Shown: one piece after another, positions 37,700 to 46,906 of the stretch
Numbering within the stretch: position 1 is the first letter of the stretch
Layout of the letters: the number at the start of each line of letters is the position of its first letter
Origin: Anaerolineae bacterium
GTDB taxonomy: Bacteria > Chloroflexota > Anaerolineae > UBA4142 > SHND01
Direction: 5' to 3'
Assembly: GCA_020851635.1 (NCBI GenBank)
Contig: JADZCJ010000069.1
Span: 1 to 64,000, forward strand
Length of the DNA: 64,000 bases
Program-made: the position numbers and the translations under genes
The notes under the pieces: model-generated
What the model saw: the letters and a program-made list of their open reading frames with translations, nothing else
What the model was told of the DNA's origin: nothing
The model's database searches: none

Positions 37700-38857
37700 A
37701 TGGCTTTATCCACCTATACCAACATTGCGAAATCGGTCGTCAACAACAAATTAGGGCGCATCGAGCTCCCCAGCATGGTCACCTTTATCGTCACCTGGAG
37801 ATGCAATCTGCGCTGTTTCATGTGTGATGTCTGGAAAAAGACCGATCATGACGACATGACTCCGGCAGAAGCGGGCGCGATTTTCAAACAGTTTGACAAA
37901 CTCGACACACTTCGTCTCACGGGCGGCGAGCCCTTTTTGCGCCGTGATCTGGACCAACTCGTTGGCAGCATTTTGGAAGTCACCGACCCAACCGTCCTTC
38001 ACCTCACAACCGCGGGCGTCATGTACGAGCGCATCGTCAATTTTGCCAAGACTTTTGGGAACAAAAAGCTGCACCTCAAAATCTCGATTGACGGCGTGGG
38101 CGACCGTCACGACGAAATTCGCGGTTATCGCGGGCTGTATAACAAATCGCTCCGCACTCTCCGCACACTTGCCGAGCTGCGCGAGCAACACGGTTTTTAT
38201 CTGGGTGTGAATCAAACCATTTCCGACCGCAACTGGGACCAGATTGTGCCTCTGCGCCAAGCCATGGCAGAGCTGAATATTCCCGTCCATTATGCGATTG
38301 CGACCGACCATTACACGCTCTATCGGATGAACACGAGCAAAGAGAATGAAATCCCCGACATGCGCTCCGTTTCCATGAGCGATTACACGCCCGAACAGCT
38401 CCAGTACATTTTTGACCAGCTGGACCGCCGTGATGCAATTCACGACATCCCGGAATGGATCGTCCAGCGCTATTATTTGCACGGTCTCAAGAACCGGCTG
38501 CTCAAAGGCATCGAAACGCCGAAACCCTCCTGTATCGAGCTCCATAGCCACATGCGGCTCATGCCCAACGGTGATGTGATGACCTGCGTCTATTACCCAA
38601 ACGTGGTCGGCAATCTGCGAACACAGTCGCTGCGGGATGTCTGGTTCGGCAAAGAGATCGAGCCACAGCGCGAAATCGTCAAAAAATGCGCCGGCTGCTG
38701 GGCGGGCTGTGAAGTAAAACCCAACGCCATTTATACGGGAGACATTGTCAAAGCCCTCTGGATGGGTCCGGTCAGCGACCGCACGCATGATGCGCCCATG
38801 CCCCAAAACGCAAATCGAGAGGTCCGCGCGCCGAACGTGAGTTTTGTTCAGGACTGA
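37700..38857 (+). CDS. radical SAM/SPASM-domain protein
   Basis: 385 residues from ATG 37700. The radical SAM motif is TWRCNLRCFMC (CxxxCxxC, about residues 38-46). The end has CIELHSHMRLMPNGDVMTC followed by KKCAGCWAGCEVKPN, a SPASM/twitch-type auxiliary Fe-S cluster domain. The substrate is unknown. It is 89 bases behind the GT2 gene and 27 ahead of the phosphatase-superfamily gene, so it is likely one transcription unit. An AT-rich hairpin just before the ATG may affect translation. Such radical SAM enzymes modify peptides or carbohydrates, or attach lipids. Confidence 0.87.
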   Translation: MALSTYTNIAKSVVNNKLGRIELPSMVTFIVTWRCNLRCFMCDVWKKTDHDDMTPAEAGAIFKQFDKLDTLRLTGGEPFLRRDLDQLVGSILEVTDPTVLHLTTAGVMYERIVNFAKTFGNKKLHLKISIDGVGDRHDEIRGYRGLYNKSLRTLRTLAELREQHGFYLGVNQTISDRNWDQIVPLRQAMAELNIPVHYAIATDHYTLYRMNTSKENEIPDMRSVSMSDYTPEQLQYIFDQLDRRDAIHDIPEWIVQRYYLHGLKNRLLKGIETPKPSCIELHSHMRLMPNGDVMTCVYYPNVVGNLRTQSLRDVWFGKEIEPQREIVKKCAGCWAGCEVKPNAIYTGDIVKALWMGPVSDRTHDAPMPQNANREVRAPNVSFVQD

Positions 38858-38884
38858 TCAATTTGATTCTGTCACGGAAAAACC

Positions 38885-40534
38885 ATGAGCAAAGTCTTGA
38901 TCCTTGGTCTCGATGGCGCGACCTTTGACCTGATACACCCATTCATTGCCCGGGGATATCTCCCCAATCTCGCGCGCTTGATGACACAGGGCTCGTGGAG
39001 CGAATTGTCCTCGACCGTGCCCCCCGTCACCGCCTCCGCCTGGACCTCGTTCATGACGGGCAAGAACCCGGGCAAACATGGATTGTTTGATTTCATGCGG
39101 CGGCGCAGCGATTCGTATGACCTCGCGCCGGTATCGAGTTTTGACCGTGATGGCAAAGCGGTCTGGGAACTCGCGGGTGAAGCGGGCAAGACCAGCATCG
39201 TCATGGGCGTCCCCATCACTTATCCGCCGACTCCTCTCAAAGGGTTGATGGTCACGGGCATGCTCACCCCACGCGGCGCAGTTGACTATACTTATCCTGC
39301 CGAACTCGCGGACGACATTGCAAAAGCGATCGGCGAATATATTGTCTATTCCGACGAGGTCTACTCCAAAGGGCGCGGCGATATTTTTCTCGGGGCGCTC
39401 CACTATTCCATTCAACAGCGCGCCAAAACCGCCGCCTACCTTTTGCACAAATACGATTGGGACCTCGGCATCCTCGTCTTTCCCGAAACCGACACCGTGT
39501 GTCACGGCTTGTGGTGGGCGTATGACAACTCGCACCATCAGCACAAGCAGGAAAACGCAGGGCGATTTCGCGACGGCATTCTCGCCATCTATCAGGACAT
39601 TGATTCTTTTATCGGCGAACTCGTCGCCTCACTGCCACCCGACACCACGGTCCTCGTCATGTCCGATCACGGTCACGGACCGCTTCGCAACTTTTTATAC
39701 GTCAACAATTTTTTGAAACAGCGCGGCTATCTCAAAATCAAACCCGATCCTGGCTCGCAAGTCAAAAACATTGCGTTCAATGTCGGTCTCACCCCGCGCA
39801 CGGCGTATGGCATGCTGCTCAACGTGGGGTTGGGCAAATTGCGTCGGACGATGGACAAACGACGCGGCGGACGCGGGCTGCTCAAACGCTTTTTCCTCTC
39901 GCTCAACGATGTGGACTGGCAAAACACCCGCGCCTATTCGATCGGTTATATCGGCGAAATCCATCTGAACGTCAAAGGGCGCGAACCGCAAGGGATTGTC
40001 GAGCCGGGTGAGGAATATGAACGCGTTCGCCTGAATCTCATCCGCGACCTGCGCGAATTGAAACATCCCAACGGAATGCTCCTCATTGATCAAATTTGGA
40101 CAAAAGAGGAGATTTACACGGGCGCGCATTTGGACGACGCGCCCGATATTCTGTTCTTTCCCAAAAATCTCGAGACGATTGCGTTCGGGGACTTTGAATT
40201 TGGCTCGAACAATGTCGTCGAGCCGTCATACGGCGTTTCTTCTTCGCACCGCATGAACGGCATCCTCATTGCTGCGGGCGAGGCGATACGCGTCAATGCA
40301 GACCTCACGCCGCCGCCCAACCTCACTGATATTGCCCCCACCGTCCTGCATCTCTTGGGTGTTCCCGTCCCGCGCGATATGGATGGGCGAGTGATGCAAG
40401 AGATGTTGACCGCGCGCCGAGAGGTAGAGTACGGAGGCACTTCGGAGCTGGAGCGCGACCGCGGCGAAGCGTATTCAGACGACGAGCAAGCCCAAGTCAT
40501 GGAGCGGCTTCAAGACTTGGGATATATCTCGTAG
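38885..40534 (+). CDS. alkaline phosphatase-superfamily (nucleotide pyrophosphatase/phosphodiesterase-like) protein
   Basis: 549 residues from ATG 38885. Metal-site Asp10 is in LILGLDGATFD. VPPVTASAWTSFMTGKNPGKHG carries the nucleophile Thr49 position. SDHGHGPL holds metal ligands Asp261, His262 and His264. There is no signal peptide, so it works inside the cell unless exported by another route. The family includes type I phosphodiesterases and nucleotide pyrophosphatases. Its place next to a GT2 enzyme and radical SAM protein suggests it releases or processes a polyprenyl- or nucleotide-linked product. The substrate cannot be inferred. Confidence 0.88.
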   Translation: MSKVLILGLDGATFDLIHPFIARGYLPNLARLMTQGSWSELSSTVPPVTASAWTSFMTGKNPGKHGLFDFMRRRSDSYDLAPVSSFDRDGKAVWELAGEAGKTSIVMGVPITYPPTPLKGLMVTGMLTPRGAVDYTYPAELADDIAKAIGEYIVYSDEVYSKGRGDIFLGALHYSIQQRAKTAAYLLHKYDWDLGILVFPETDTVCHGLWWAYDNSHHQHKQENAGRFRDGILAIYQDIDSFIGELVASLPPDTTVLVMSDHGHGPLRNFLYVNNFLKQRGYLKIKPDPGSQVKNIAFNVGLTPRTAYGMLLNVGLGKLRRTMDKRRGGRGLLKRFFLSLNDVDWQNTRAYSIGYIGEIHLNVKGREPQGIVEPGEEYERVRLNLIRDLRELKHPNGMLLIDQIWTKEEIYTGAHLDDAPDILFFPKNLETIAFGDFEFGSNNVVEPSYGVSSSHRMNGILIAAGEAIRVNADLTPPPNLTDIAPTVLHLLGVPVPRDMDGRVMQEMLTARREVEYGGTSELERDRGEAYSDDEQAQVMERLQDLGYIS

Positions 40535-40551
40535 ACGGGGACAACGATCGA

Positions 40552-40585
40552 GTGCAAAGTGCGACAGTCCCGCGCACTTTGGCAC
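40552..40585 (+). terminator. stem-loop after the phosphatase-superfamily gene
   Basis: CAAAGTGCG (40555-40563) pairs with CGCACTTTG (40573-40581), nine-base loop. The outer bases extend it with one bulged base. No poly-T tract follows, so termination is not certain. Confidence 0.4.
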
Positions 40586-41210
40586 ATTACCCTACGGGGC
40601 AGTTGAATCGAGGTCCAAATCGTCTTGAAGGGCACGCGACGACCGGCAAACCCATGCGCTGCAAGCTCGTGCCGGACGAACCCGTGTTCGAGATCATAAC
40701 GGCAAGCCACACCTTTCGCGCCGCCCTCGTCGCCCCTCAGCATTTTGCCGCCGCGGGCTGGGACACGAACGCCATGCGCAACAAACAGCGTTCGTGCTCT
40801 ATGCTGTCGTCAAAGTGCCTCCCCTGGGATCTCGGCAATCGCGCAGCTTTGCCGAACGGAAATCTAGCGACATCCAGTCCGCTTCCCCATCAATCAGATC
40901 TAGGAAAACACCTCGCCCCATAAACCGACAGTCAATATTGGAAAAATCGGTTGGCGTCTGCGAGAGATATCGCCACAAGGTTCCGCACCAATTGATTCAA
41001 ATAGTGTTTGAGTTCGACAGCTCTCACCTTGTTCGCCTTGATCACCACGGTTGGACCGGGCAAACGTATGCGACTCGGTCGGTATGCGGCGTGTGCGGGT
41101 CCGTCACGACAGGATACTCCATCTTGGCTGATTCACAAGTATTGTTTTGTGATACGATGTAGCGCAAAAGAAGCGGTACGCAACCGACAAAAAGGACAAC
41201 GAGAAGGCAC
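40586..41210. other. 625-base stretch without recognisable gene
   Basis: No frame here gives a protein-like composition or motif, and no tRNA, Rho-independent terminator or repeat stands out. Frames that stay open are rich in Ser, Arg and Pro, as expected of chance frames in GC-rich DNA. It could hold the promoter for the following glucosidase; I see no good hexamer pair. Confidence 0.5.
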
Positions 41211-41294
41211 ATGGACTTGCGGAACGAATACGAACGCTACCGATATCCCGGGTTGAGAAACATAACGTCGCGACACCCAAGGAGCAAAAGATGA
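41211..41294 (+). CDS. possible 27-residue leader peptide overlapping the glucosidase start
   Basis: A short frame, ATG 41211 to TGA 41292-41294, with GAGAAGG just ahead of its start. The predicted peptide is MDLRNEYERYRYPGLRN followed by an Arg/Lys-rich tail, without a signal sequence. Its stop overlaps the glucosidase start codon as ATGA, the classical arrangement for translational coupling, although the glucosidase also has its own AAGGAG site. It could be chance; the ribosome-binding site and ATGA overlap are the only support. Confidence 0.3.
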   Translation: MDLRNEYERYRYPGLRNITSRHPRSKR

Positions 41295-44026
41295 ATAACG
41301 AACAACAACGCCTCGCCGATGCGCGTCTGGGCACAGCCCCCTGGAAAAAATGGGGTCCCTATTTGAGCGAGCGGCAGTGGGGCACTGTGCGCGAAGACTA
41401 CAGTCCGGACGGAGATGCCTGGAACTATTTCACTCACGACCAGGCGCGCTCGCGCGCCTATCGCTGGGGAGAAGATGGATTGGCGGGTATCTCGGACGAC
41501 CACCAGGTGCTGTGCTTTGCCCTTGCGCTCTGGAATGGGAACGACCCCATCCTCAAAGAGCGGGCGTTCGGTTTGACCAATAGCGAGGGCAATCACGGCG
41601 AGGATGTCAAAGAATATTATTTTTATCTCGACAGCACGCCGACCCATTCGTACATGAAGTATCTGTACAAATATCCGCAAGCTGCATATCCGTATGTTGA
41701 TTTGATCGAAACAAATCGCAACCGCGGGCGGCAGGGTCTCGAGTACGAACTGTTGGATACGGGTGTCTTTGAGGAGGACCGCTATTTCGATGTGTTTGTC
41801 GAATACGCCAAAAATGAGCCCGAAGACCTCTTGATCAAGATCAGCGTCACAAACCGCGGACCGGACGCGGCGTCGCTGCAAGTCCTGCCGACTCTGTGGT
41901 TTCGCAACACCTGGTCGTGGCCCGGTGGCGGCAGCAAGCCAATCCTGGCACAGGTCGCGCACAAAGGCGCAACCGTCGTTTCTGTACACCACACCGACCC
42001 GCTCTTTCAAGAATCACTGCCGGATTATTACCTCTATGCCGAGGGGGATGTGCCTCTTCTCTTTACCGAAAACGAGACAAACAACGCGCGCTTGTTTGGG
42101 GGAGAGAATGCGTCGCCCTATGTCAAGGACGGCATCAACAACTATGTCGTGCACGGTCAAACAGAGGCGGTCAATGCCGCCAAGAGCGGCACAAAAGTAT
42201 CCCCGCAGCATGTCCTTGCCGTTGGACCCGGTGAAACCAAGGTCGTCCGATTGCGCCTCACCACCACCGCGCCGCAGACGCTCGGCAAACCATTCGCAAA
42301 ATTCGATTCCATCATGAGCGAACGGCTCGGCGAAGCAGACGAGTTTTATGCGCGCATCACTCCACCTGCGGTCGCTGCCGATCCTGACCGCGCCAATGTA
42401 TTGCGACAGTCGCTGGCAGGCATGCTTTGGACCAAGCAGTATTTTTACTATGACCTGAATACCTGGCTGAGAGAACACCACGTTGGTCCCGAGTCCAGTC
42501 CTGAAACGCGGAGACGCGTGCGGAATGCCGAATGGTTTCACATGTACAATGATGAAATCATTTCGATGCCGGACAAATGGGAGTATCCCTGGTATGCCGC
42601 GTGGGACCTTGCATTTCACACGCTCGCACTAGCGACGGTGGACCCCACATTTGCAAAAGCCCAGCTCGACTTGATGCTCCGCAACGATTATTTACATCCG
42701 AACGGGCAGATGCCCGCATACGAGTGGAATTTTGGCGACGTAAATCCGCCGGTCCACGCATATGCAACTTACCAGATCTATCTGCGTGACAAAGAACGAA
42801 ATGGCACAGGAGACATCGAATTTCTGAAATATGCCTTTGCAAAACTCCTGACCAACTTTACCTGGTGGGTCAATCGCAAAGACCGCGCCGGTAACAATGT
42901 GTTCGAGGGCGGCTTTTTAGGTCTCGACAATATCGGCGTCTTTGACCGCAGCGCCCCCCTCCCAACCGGCGGCAATCTGGAACAAGCCGACGGGACAGCG
43001 TGGATGGTGTTCTTTAGCCAGCAAATGCTGCGGATTGCGGTCGAGCTGGCATTGAACGATCCTCTCTATGAGGAATTTGTCACCAAATTCTTTGAACACA
43101 CCATGTGGATCGCGGGCGCGATGGACCGCGTGGGTGAACATCGGGATGAAATGTGGGATGAGCAAGACGGATTCTTTTACGATGTTTTGCGCCTGCCGGA
43201 CGGCAATGCTGTGCGGCTCAAAGTTCGCTCGATGGTCGGTCTTTTGCCGCTCGCGGCGGTGGCGATTTTTGAACAGGACATTATTGAAAAACTGCCCAAT
43301 TTTCGCAAACGCGCCCTCGAGTTTGCCGGGCGACATCCCGAACTGCTTGCGAACCTTCACATGCCCGCACAACCCGGCAAGGCGGGGCGGCGAATGCTGT
43401 CAACCGTGAACGAGACCAAACTGCAGCGCATCCTGGCGCACATGCTTGACGAAAACGAGTTTTATAGTCCTCACGGGATTCGGGCGCTTTCGCGCGTCCA
43501 CCTCGAGCGCCCGTTTCGGTTTGAATACGGAGGACATGAATTTTATGTTGGATATCTCCCTGCCGATTCGGACAGCGGAATGTTTGGCGGCAACTCGAAC
43601 TGGCGCGGTCCTGTCTGGATGCCGGTAAACTTTTTGCTATATCTCTCACTCTTGCGTCTCGCCGCATATTATGGTGATGATATGCAGGTCGAGTGCCCTA
43701 CCGGCTCGGGCAACATGATGCCCCTCTTTGATGTCGCGCACGACCTGGGCGAACGGCTCATCGGAATCTTTGTGCGCGGCCAGGCGGGACGCAGAGCCGT
43801 GTATGGCGGCTCTGAAAAATTCCAGAGCGATCCACACTGGCGCGACCATATCCTGTTCTATGAATACTTTCATGGCGACAATGGCGCCGGTATTGGCGCC
43901 AGTCACCAGACGGGGTGGACCGGTCTGATTGCGAATGTAATCATCATCAATGGCAGCATAACCAAAGAGATGATCGAGGAACCCAACGCCGAAAGCGCGG
44001 CGATGCGCGCCGGTCTCAAGAAATAA
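41291..44026 (+). CDS. glucosidase, MGH1-like/GH63-type
   Basis: 911 residues, ATG 41291, AAGGAG seven bases upstream. No signal peptide, so cytoplasmic. The C-terminal two thirds have the (alpha/alpha)6 toroid blocks of the GH63/MGH1-like clan: [57 protein letters not shown] and [23 protein letters not shown]. An Asp in the WDLAFH block and Glu in the PAYEWNFGD block are candidate catalytic acids. The N-terminal part is a beta-sandwich of about 350 residues. It probably trims alpha-linked sugars from an oligosaccharide. The LuxR gene three bases downstream is likely co-transcribed and may sense the product. Confidence 0.83.
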   Translation: MNNEQQRLADARLGTAPWKKWGPYLSERQWGTVREDYSPDGDAWNYFTHDQARSRAYRWGEDGLAGISDDHQVLCFALALWNGNDPILKERAFGLTNSEGNHGEDVKEYYFYLDSTPTHSYMKYLYKYPQAAYPYVDLIETNRNRGRQGLEYELLDTGVFEEDRYFDVFVEYAKNEPEDLLIKISVTNRGPDAASLQVLPTLWFRNTWSWPGGGSKPILAQVAHKGATVVSVHHTDPLFQESLPDYYLYAEGDVPLLFTENETNNARLFGGENASPYVKDGINNYVVHGQTEAVNAAKSGTKVSPQHVLAVGPGETKVVRLRLTTTAPQTLGKPFAKFDSIMSERLGEADEFYARITPPAVAADPDRANVLRQSLAGMLWTKQYFYYDLNTWLREHHVGPESSPETRRRVRNAEWFHMYNDEIISMPDKWEYPWYAAWDLAFHTLALATVDPTFAKAQLDLMLRNDYLHPNGQMPAYEWNFGDVNPPVHAYATYQIYLRDKERNGTGDIEFLKYAFAKLLTNFTWWVNRKDRAGNNVFEGGFLGLDNIGVFDRSAPLPTGGNLEQADGTAWMVFFSQQMLRIAVELALNDPLYEEFVTKFFEHTMWIAGAMDRVGEHRDEMWDEQDGFFYDVLRLPDGNAVRLKVRSMVGLLPLAAVAIFEQDIIEKLPNFRKRALEFAGRHPELLANLHMPAQPGKAGRRMLSTVNETKLQRILAHMLDENEFYSPHGIRALSRVHLERPFRFEYGGHEFYVGYLPADSDSGMFGGNSNWRGPVWMPVNFLLYLSLLRLAAYYGDDMQVECPTGSGNMMPLFDVAHDLGERLIGIFVRGQAGRRAVYGGSEKFQSDPHWRDHILFYEYFHGDNGAGIGASHQTGWTGLIANVIIINGSITKEMIEEPNAESAAMRAGLKK

Positions 44027-44029
44027 AGA

Positions 44030-46771
44030 ATGTCCGATCCTTTGTGGGTAACCAAGGTCAGTTTGCCGCTGTTGCGGCAAGTGCTTGTGCCAAGGATCAA
44101 AGCCCTCAGGCAACTGAGCGAGGGGCTGGCTGACGGGCATTTGCTCACTCTGGTATCCGCCCCGGCGGGGTATGGAAAAACGACAACCGTCCGTATGTGG
44201 GTCGAGCAAGCAGGATATCCCGTTGCGTGGGTGACGCTGGGGAAATCCGAAAATGATCTCGGACGGTTTCTCGAGTATTTTCTGACCGCCATCGGACAGC
44301 TGGAGGATGGTCTCAGACATGCAGCGCTTGAGGCGGTCGAGAATAGCCGGGAGGTCGAACCCGAGCGCGTTCTGGGACTAGTGATCAACGATTTGTACGA
44401 GCTGGACCGGCGGGTCCTCCTGGTCATAGAAGAATACCAACAGATTGAAAACGACAAGATTGACCGGTTTCTCGAATCAATTCTCAATCAGGCAATTAAA
44501 AACCTGCACCTGGTTATAACAACCCGAGAAGACCCCAACCTGCCGCTGACAAGACTGCGGGTCAGAAATCAGCTGACCGAGATCAGAGCCAAAGACCTCT
44601 GCTTTTCCCCCGAAGAGACCGGTGATTTCTTTTCGCGAGTCATGCGGGTCAATCTGTCAACAGAGGAAAGCAAAATTCTGTGGACCCGTACCGAGGGCTG
44701 GGCTGCCGGTCTCCAATTGGCAGCCCTTTCGCTCAAAGAGAGCGATGACCGGGCAAGCCAGGTCAAAGCGTTTCGGGGCACACACCGCCACGTTTTGGAT
44801 TATCTGATTCAAGAGGTCCTCGCAAGCCAACCGGAAGAAATACGCGAGTTTCTGCGCCGGACGTCCATTCTGGACGAGCTGTCTCCCCCGCTGTGCGATG
44901 CCGTCACCGGTCAGCAGGCGGGCGCGCAGTATCTCCGCTATCTGGACAGCAGCAACCTTTTTCTTGCACCCCTGAACCAGGAACGCACCTGGTATCGTTA
45001 TCACGCCTTGTTTGCGGACTTGCTCAGGAATCAGCTCGCGCAGGTCGAACCGGAGATGGTTGATCTCCTGCACGAACGAGCCGCAGACTGGTTCAATAAG
45101 AATGGTTTCGTTCAAAGGGCGGTCGAGCATGCGTTTCAAATCTCGAGCGGTATGCAAGTAACCGCTTTGATCGAGCAACATGCGGTCCCGATGCTCTACC
45201 AGGGCGAAGTCTCTGTCGTGATGGATTGGTTCGACAGATTACCCGAGTCAAGCATGCAAGCATCTCCCATGATCTGCATCAGCAAGGCATGGGCAGTGGC
45301 GCTGATGCAGCACGAGACACGCACGCAAGAAGTCGAAAGAATTCTCCAAACGGCTGACCTCGCCTTGAAACGGTCGGATGCAGATAAAGCGCTGCAAGAC
45401 CGCATTGCCGGACACGCCGCGAGCATCCAGGCGTATCTTTTACAATCGTCTTCTCTTGTCGGCAATGAGCCAAACAACTTGATCGAAACCTCCAAAAAAG
45501 CACAGCAACTCTTGCCGGTGAGCGAAAAAGGCATCCGCAGCGTAAATAATTTGAATATCGCTTATGGATATGCGGCGCTAGCCGATTTGCCGGCGGCTGA
45601 ACAGGCATGTGAGCAGGCATTCGAGGACGGAATCGCGGGTGGTAATTTCTATGCTGCCATTTATGGGCGGATTGATTTGCTTGCGCTCAAGCTCATCAAG
45701 GGAGAGCTCAAGGATGCTCGCCGGTTGTGCGAGACGAGTATTGACCGGTTCAATCGGATCTTGGCAGGGCAAAGATTCCCACCCATAGGCGATCTTTATA
45801 GCATCAAGGGCATCCTGTTTTTGGAAGAAAACCGTCTGAAAGAGGCGGAAGAGGCATTGATGCAGGGCTCGAGTCTCGTGCATTTGACCGGAGAACCAGA
45901 GGCACGCCTGAGATGCCATTCGGGTCTGGCGCGCTTGCACTCGATCCAGGGCGACCGGAGGGCAATGCTGACAAGTATCCAGGCGCTTGAAGAAATCGGA
46001 CCCGAGTGCGCCGGCTATGCGGAGTCGCTGCGGCACCGTTTGTTGGTGCGCGATCCGACCGTGAATCGGGCTGACGTCGAGCAAGCAGAACGTTGGGCAG
46101 CGCAGACCGGGTTCGGGTCCGGCGCCATGCCCGACATAGACCGGCTTGACCTTGCGTGCAGAATCCTATTTCAGAGTTATGTGAGCGCAGCTCATATCCT
46201 GACCCGGCTTGCGACACAAACGCCGGACGATTATTCTTTAACAAACGTCCACACTCTTTTGGACAGTCTGGAGAGATTTGCGACAGCCCACGGACTTTTG
46301 GGTTGGCTGGTTGAGATTTGGGTCGTGCGAGCATTGATGTTTTCCGCGCAAGCAAACGTGAACAAGGCGCACGACGCAATCCGGGCGGCGCTGAGCGCGT
46401 CGGCGCAGAGGGGATACATTCGCATTTTTCTGGACGAAGCCGATCTCTTGCGCCCCCTGCTCGAGTCTATCGAACCTCGCCTGCAAGACAGCGACCTGTC
46501 CGCTTTTGTCAAACGCTTACTGGAGGCAATGCCGGCAGATTCCGCCAAACACAAACCCATAACGGTGGACCAAGAGCGATTGAGTGACCGGGAAATCCAG
46601 GTGTTGGAGCTTTTGGCTGCCGGGCAGACCTATAAAGAAATCGGGCAAAAGTTATTTCTCAGTTTGAACACCGTCCAATTTCACGTCAAGAATATCTATA
46701 GCAAACTCGGGGTAAACAAGCGCGGGCAGGCGATTGATCAAGCCAGAGAAAAGGGATTGATCCGGGCTTGA
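44030..46771 (+). CDS. MalT-like LuxR-family ATP-dependent transcriptional activator
   Basis: 913 residues, ATG 44030, starting three bases after the glucosidase stop. The N-terminal STAND NTPase has Walker A SAPAGYGKTTT (residues 43-53) and a Walker B-like RRVLLVIEEYQ. The middle (about 350-800) is a TPR-like sensor region. The end is a LuxR-type helix-turn-helix: SDREIQVLELLAAGQTYKEI then LNTVQFHVKNIYSKLGV (about residues 851-905). MalT-family proteins bind an inducer such as a maltodextrin and ATP, then activate sugar genes. Coupling with a glucosidase supports sugar-responsive control. A terminator follows. Confidence 0.92.
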   Translation: MSDPLWVTKVSLPLLRQVLVPRIKALRQLSEGLADGHLLTLVSAPAGYGKTTTVRMWVEQAGYPVAWVTLGKSENDLGRFLEYFLTAIGQLEDGLRHAALEAVENSREVEPERVLGLVINDLYELDRRVLLVIEEYQQIENDKIDRFLESILNQAIKNLHLVITTREDPNLPLTRLRVRNQLTEIRAKDLCFSPEETGDFFSRVMRVNLSTEESKILWTRTEGWAAGLQLAALSLKESDDRASQVKAFRGTHRHVLDYLIQEVLASQPEEIREFLRRTSILDELSPPLCDAVTGQQAGAQYLRYLDSSNLFLAPLNQERTWYRYHALFADLLRNQLAQVEPEMVDLLHERAADWFNKNGFVQRAVEHAFQISSGMQVTALIEQHAVPMLYQGEVSVVMDWFDRLPESSMQASPMICISKAWAVALMQHETRTQEVERILQTADLALKRSDADKALQDRIAGHAASIQAYLLQSSSLVGNEPNNLIETSKKAQQLLPVSEKGIRSVNNLNIAYGYAALADLPAAEQACEQAFEDGIAGGNFYAAIYGRIDLLALKLIKGELKDARRLCETSIDRFNRILAGQRFPPIGDLYSIKGILFLEENRLKEAEEALMQGSSLVHLTGEPEARLRCHSGLARLHSIQGDRRAMLTSIQALEEIGPECAGYAESLRHRLLVRDPTVNRADVEQAERWAAQTGFGSGAMPDIDRLDLACRILFQSYVSAAHILTRLATQTPDDYSLTNVHTLLDSLERFATAHGLLGWLVEIWVVRALMFSAQANVNKAHDAIRAALSASAQRGYIRIFLDEADLLRPLLESIEPRLQDSDLSAFVKRLLEAMPADSAKHKPITVDQERLSDREIQVLELLAAGQTYKEIGQKLFLSLNTVQFHVKNIYSKLGVNKRGQAIDQAREKGLIRA

Positions 46772-46799
46772 AGTCAGAGCCACATATCCCGAACGAGAA

Positions 46800-46851
46800 A
46801 ACCACATACGCGGGCACAGTGGAACCACACAAGTATGTGGTTCTTTTTTTT
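46800..46851 (+). terminator. intrinsic terminator after the LuxR gene
   Basis: AACCACATAC (46800-46809) pairs with GTATGTGGTT (46833-46842), followed by TTCTTTTTTTT. The 10-bp stem with an eight-base T run is the strongest plus-strand terminator in the window. The loop is 23 bases. Confidence 0.85.
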
Positions 46852-46906
46852 GTCGGCGACCTAGAATGGCAGATATACAGGCAAGCCAGACGAAAGGAGA
46901 CAAAAA

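Noticed and set aside
40552-40923. 123-residue open frame in the gap after the phosphatase gene
   Set aside because: No ribosome-binding site, no family resemblance, begins inside a stem-loop; probably chance.
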